7,448 bases of DNA. Source: Cellvibrionaceae bacterium. Its GTDB lineage: Bacteria > Pseudomonadota > Gammaproteobacteria > Pseudomonadales > Cellvibrionaceae. Shown here piece by piece: positions 4,479 to 7,448 of this stretch. The DNA is taken from positions 1 through 7,448 of the forward strand of contig JAOXRV010000600.1 in the NCBI GenBank assembly GCA_025800435.1, read 5' to 3'. Both the position numbers and the translations under genes were made by a program. Positions within the stretch are counted from its first letter, which is position 1, and every line of letters begins with the position of its first letter. Below the pieces are notes generated by a model. It saw nothing but the letters and a program-made list of their open reading frames with translations, had not been told where the DNA came from and did no database searches.

Positions 4479-6104
4479 GTGAAAAATTTAATCGCGGGCA
4501 TTGTCGGCGTTTGGCTAGTGGCGCTGTGCGGCCCCGTCACTGCCGAAGCCGCAGATAACGGCAGCTTGCGGGCCCAGCTGCAACACTTTAGCGGCCTTAA
4601 TTATCGCCAAAAAAAGGCCGCGGTGGAGGGGCTCGCCACGATCGAGAGCGAGTCTACCTTGCCGTTATTACAAGCCTTGCTGGGCGGCGAAATCTACTTC
4701 AGTAAAACCGACAACAGCCAATTCTATCAACGCCGCGAAAGCGGTGCCGAGGTCCAGTTTAGCCCCTTGTTGGGGGACCAACTGAGCCCGGGGCCAACTG
4801 CGGCAATCAAACCTTCTAGCCTACGCAAACTGCGAGTCAATAACGCAGTCAGAAAGGCCCTGCGCCAAGCCATCGCCGCAGTGCAACTGCGTGTCGGCAG
4901 CGAAGCCGAACGGCTGGCAGCGTTAGAGACCATGCTCGGAAAGCTCGATGACGAAGCCTACCTGCGCTTACAGCAGCTGCAGCCGCAGCAGTCTTCGGCC
5001 GCTGTTCAAGACCAATTCCAGCTGGTGCTGGCCGTGCACCAGCTGGGCGCAGCCGACTCGGCTCAGCGCCTGGCGGCGCTAGGGCCTTTAGCTGGGCGCT
5101 TGGAACCCCAAGTGCGGGCGGCCATTCAGCAGGCCATTGAGGCCTTTGCCGATGATCGCGCCTTTGTCGCCGAAGCTAGCGCCGCGCTGGCAAAAACCGA
5201 GCAGCGCATAGGCTTTTACCGCTTTGTGGAAACCCTGTTTTTTGGGTTGAGCCTGGGCTCGGTGTTCTTATTGGCGGCCATTGGCCTGGCCATCACCTTC
5301 GGGGTGATGGGGGTTATCAATATGGCCCACGGCGAAATGATCATGCTGGGTGCCTACACCACCTATGTGGTGCAATTGCTGATGCCGGCGCATTTACAGT
5401 ATTCGCTGCTGGTGGCGGTGCCGGCGGCGTTTTTGGTATCGGGTTTGTTTGGGGTACTGATCGAGCGGGGGGTGATTCAGTTTCTACACGGGCGCCCATT
5501 GGAAACCTTGCTGGCAACCTTTGGCATCAGCCTGATCTTGCAGCAGTTAGTGCGCAGCGTGTTTAGCCCGCTCAACCGACAGGTGGCCTCGCCGAGCTGG
5601 ATGAGCGGCGCAGTTGAGCTAAACCCGGTGCTGTCCCTAACCCTTAACCGGCTTTATATCCTGGCGTTTTCGCTGCTGGTGTTTATGTTGTTGGTGTACC
5701 TGTTTAAACGCACCAACCTCGGCTTGAACGTGCGTGCGGTGTCCCAAAATCGGGCCATGGCCAAAGCCATGGGGGTAAAAACCGGCTGGGTCGATGCGCT
5801 TACCTTTGGCCTCGGCTCCGGTGTCGCTGGTGTCGCCGGTGTCGCCCTAAGCCAGCTCACTAATGTCGGCCCCAACCTCGGTCAGTCCTATATTATCGAT
5901 TCATTTATGGTGGTGGTATTTGGCGGGGTTGGCAATTTAATCGGCACCTTGGTCGGCGCCTTTTCACTGGGGGTTGCGAATAAATTTTTAGAGCCACTAA
6001 CCGGTGCGGTAATGGCCAATATCCTGGTGCTGGTATTTATTATTTTGTTTATTCAAAAACGGCCCCAGGGGCTGTTTCCCCAGCGCGGGAGGGCGGCGGA
6101 ATGA
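4479..6104 (+). CDS. urtB: Urea ABC transporter, permease subunit UrtB with N-terminal periplasmic domain
   Basis: One of the two inner-membrane channel subunits of the urea importer, related to LivH. A GTG start at 4479 gives 541 aa, the long form usual for proteobacterial UrtB. Residues 1-24 form a signal peptide (MKNLIAGIVGVWLVALCG, then AEA and ADNGS), so the following helical, Ala/Gln/Leu-rich region (about 25-243) should lie in the periplasm. The permease part begins near residue 246 (FYRFVETLFFGLSLGSVFLL). It has the LivH-type signature GLAITFGVMGVINMAHGEM (269-287), LETLLATFGISLILQQLVR, and a late GVGNLIGTLVGAFSLG segment, with about eight hydrophobic spans in all. Residues 448-456 are GVAGVAGVA, encoded by a nearly exact 9-base triplet repeat. 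The stop overlaps the urtC start in ATGA, so translation is coupled. Expression probably requires read-through of the terminator just upstream. Family call is firm; the role of the N-terminal domain is not established by anything seen here. Confidence 0.94.
   Translation: MKNLIAGIVGVWLVALCGPVTAEAADNGSLRAQLQHFSGLNYRQKKAAVEGLATIESESTLPLLQALLGGEIYFSKTDNSQFYQRRESGAEVQFSPLLGDQLSPGPTAAIKPSSLRKLRVNNAVRKALRQAIAAVQLRVGSEAERLAALETMLGKLDDEAYLRLQQLQPQQSSAAVQDQFQLVLAVHQLGAADSAQRLAALGPLAGRLEPQVRAAIQQAIEAFADDRAFVAEASAALAKTEQRIGFYRFVETLFFGLSLGSVFLLAAIGLAITFGVMGVINMAHGEMIMLGAYTTYVVQLLMPAHLQYSLLVAVPAAFLVSGLFGVLIERGVIQFLHGRPLETLLATFGISLILQQLVRSVFSPLNRQVASPSWMSGAVELNPVLSLTLNRLYILAFSLLVFMLLVYLFKRTNLGLNVRAVSQNRAMAKAMGVKTGWVDALTFGLGSGVAGVAGVALSQLTNVGPNLGQSYIIDSFMVVVFGGVGNLIGTLVGAFSLGVANKFLEPLTGAVMANILVLVFIILFIQKRPQGLFPQRGRAAE
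5820..5846 (+). repeat. Three tandem 9-base repeats inside urtB
   Basis: GGTGTCGCT, GGTGTCGCC, GGTGTCGCC in frame encode GVA three times within a small-residue membrane helix. Copies differ by a single third-position base. Related UrtB proteins have similar Gly/Val/Ala helices here, so this is probably selected protein sequence that happens to use the same codons. Confidence 0.8.
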
Positions 6105-7249
6105 CAAGCTTATACCAGCGTCTAAGTAAACTGCGCGGCCACGGCAACGTCAGCAGCGCAGTGTTGGTAATTTTATTATTTACCTCGGTCTACGCCTCGG
6201 TATGTAATCTGTTGCTGCCCGAAGATTCAGTGTTCTACGTCAGCACATATACCATTACGTTATTGGGTAAGTACTTGTGCTTCGCTATGCTGGCCTTGGC
6301 GGTCGATGTGATCTGGGGTTACTGCGGTATCCTGAGCCTGGGCCACGGCGCATTTTTTGCCCTGGGTGGCTATGGCATGGGCATGTATTTAATGCGCCAA
6401 GTTGGCGATCGGGGTGTCTATGGCCACCCCGAGCTGCCAGATTTTATGGTTTTTTTAAACTGGCAGCAGCTGCCCTGGTATTGGCAGGGCATGGATATGT
6501 TTTGGTTTGCACTGTTGATGATACTGCTGGTGCCGGGGCTATTGGCCTTTGTATTTGGCGCGCTGGCGTTTCGCTCGCGGGTGACCGGTGTGTATCTGTC
6601 AATTATGACCCAGGCGCTTACCTATGCCTTGATGTTGGCGTTTTTCCGCAATGAGATGGGCTTTGGCGGCAATAACGGCCTGACCGACTTTAAAGATATT
6701 CTGGGTTATAACCTGCAGGCAGACGGCACCCGGGTGAGCTTGTTTATCATTACCGCATTTTGCCTGGCAATGGCGTTTTTGCTCAGCCGCAGCATTATGC
6801 AGTCGCGCTTTGGCCGGGTGGTGTTGGCGATTCGCGATGCCGAGCCGCGCTCGCGCTTTGTGGGTTACCGGGTTGAACGCTATAAACTTTGGCTATTTGT
6901 CTATTCGGCACTATTGGCGGCCCTGGCCGGCGCCCTCTATGTACCCCAGGTGGGCATTATCAACCCCGGCGAATTTGCACCGCTCAATTCAATTGAAGTG
7001 GTGGTCTGGGTCGCGGTGGGTGGGCGTGGCACTCTGTACGGCGCAATTATCGGGGCGCTTTTGGTCAACTACGCCAAAACCCGCTTTACCGCAATTTGGC
7101 CCGATGCCTGGCTGTTTATGTTGGGTGCCCTGTTTGTGTTTATTACTGTGTTCTTACCCCAGGGCTTAAGTGCTTATGTCGCCGCCAAATGGCAGCAGTA
7201 TCGGCACGCCAAGTCGACTTCTAAGGGAGCCCAGCATGAACCTTGTTAA
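6101..7249 (+). CDS. urtC: Urea ABC transporter, permease subunit UrtC
   Basis: Second inner-membrane channel subunit, LivM-like, pairing with UrtB. The ATG at 6101 overlaps the urtB stop by 4 bases; GGAGGG-like purines at 6088-6093 supply a ribosome site. The 382 aa length is normal for UrtC. Visible family marks are VDVIWGYCGILSLGHGAFF (69-87), the inserted loop with GHPELPDFMVFLNW, the segment FRSRVTGVYLSIMTQALTYA, FRNEMGFGGNNGLTDFKDIL, the cytoplasmic coupling region GRVVLAIRDAEPRSRFVGY that would contact the ATPase, and VGGRGTLYGAIIGA (306-319). About nine hydrophobic spans are apparent. The C-terminal tail after the last span is short, polar and lysine-rich, ending in EPC. Its last 14 bases overlap the start of urtD, so the two are translated in step. 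No defects seen. Confidence 0.95.
   Translation: MTSLYQRLSKLRGHGNVSSAVLVILLFTSVYASVCNLLLPEDSVFYVSTYTITLLGKYLCFAMLALAVDVIWGYCGILSLGHGAFFALGGYGMGMYLMRQVGDRGVYGHPELPDFMVFLNWQQLPWYWQGMDMFWFALLMILLVPGLLAFVFGALAFRSRVTGVYLSIMTQALTYALMLAFFRNEMGFGGNNGLTDFKDILGYNLQADGTRVSLFIITAFCLAMAFLLSRSIMQSRFGRVVLAIRDAEPRSRFVGYRVERYKLWLFVYSALLAALAGALYVPQVGIINPGEFAPLNSIEVVVWVAVGGRGTLYGAIIGALLVNYAKTRFTAIWPDAWLFMLGALFVFITVFLPQGLSAYVAAKWQQYRHAKSTSKGAQHEPC
7224..7229 (+). promoter_or_regulatory. Ribosome binding site of urtD inside urtC
   Basis: AGGGAG is 6 bases before the ATG at 7236 and lies wholly within the urtC coding sequence. It supports a urtD start that overlaps the urtC end by 14 bases. Confidence 0.75.
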
Positions 7250-7448
7250 ATCGAAATGGCAAAGCTGGCAGCGCGCGCGCCACCCCGAGCTGGGCGAGCA
7301 GCTCAACGTCGATAAAGACATTATTTTATATATCGAGGGGCTGAGCGTCAGTTTTGACGGTTTTAAAGCGCTAAATAATTTAAACCTGTATATCAACGAC
7401 GGCGAGTTGCGTTGCCTGATCGGCGCCAACGGTGCCGGTAAAACCACC
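7236..7448 (+). CDS. urtD: Urea ABC transporter, ATP-binding subunit UrtD, 5' part only
   Basis: Cytoplasmic ATPase that drives urea import, LivG-like. Only the first 71 codons lie in the window. A polar, Trp/Arg-containing leader (1-28) precedes the ABC core, which opens with ILYIEGLSVSFDGFKALNNL (30-49); the aromatic residues Y32/F40/F43 are placed as in the A-loop region. The Walker A motif GANGAGKTT at 63-71 is complete, with catalytic K69, and the window ends on its last codon. The phrase LSVSFDGFKALNNLNLYI followed by GELRCLIGANGAGKTT is the UrtD form rather than UrtE, which is expected to follow outside the window. The leader before the core is somewhat extended compared with LivG, as is common in UrtD. 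Its reading frame overlaps the urtC stop by 14 bases. The Walker B and signature motifs cannot be judged. Confidence 0.92.
   Translation, partial: MNLVKSKWQSWQRARHPELGEQLNVDKDIILYIEGLSVSFDGFKALNNLNLYINDGELRCLIGANGAGKTT

Noticed and set aside
4952..5000. CAG/CTG-rich stretch in urtB resembling a microsatellite
   Set aside because: Units are irregular and encode a normal Gln/Leu-rich helical segment of the N-terminal domain.

Overview
The window looks like a chromosomal piece of a Gram-negative, probably marine or environmental gammaproteobacterium. The evidence is an outer-membrane beta-barrel protein with a C-terminal phenylalanine, Sec-exported periplasmic proteins, moderate-to-high G+C by eye, and a LytS/LytTR sensor-regulator pair close in type to AlgZ/AlgR. 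The genus cannot be fixed from this sequence. I see no mobile element, CRISPR array, rRNA or tRNA.

Left part (1-1805, minus strand): a two-component pair transcribed leftward. The membrane histidine kinase (681-1805) comes first and is followed after 3 bases by a LytTR-type response regulator (677 down to the window edge, C-terminal end missing). Middle (1806-2039): a divergent intergenic region of about 230 bases with a perfect 8-bp inverted repeat and smaller overlapping inverted repeats. It holds no gene I can support.

Right part (2040-7448, plus strand): a small outer-membrane porin-like protein, then urtA, urtB, urtC and the start of urtD. These encode a urea-type ABC importer of the branched-chain amino acid transporter class. 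urtB/urtC overlap by 4 bases and urtC/urtD by 14, so they are translationally linked. urtA is separated from urtB by about 96 bases containing a textbook intrinsic terminator, which probably lets the binding protein be made in excess over the membrane subunits. urtE, and possibly urease genes, would be expected beyond the right edge.

Working together: the porin would let a small solute cross the outer membrane, UrtA would bind it in the periplasm, UrtB and UrtC would form the inner-membrane channel, and UrtD (with UrtE outside the window) would hydrolyse ATP. The divergent LytS/LytTR pair may control this uptake module through the palindrome-bearing intergenic region, but that link rests only on gene position. 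The individual families are known. The less ordinary points are the porin at the head of the cluster, the neighbouring LytTR system, the palindrome, and the built-in terminator after urtA.
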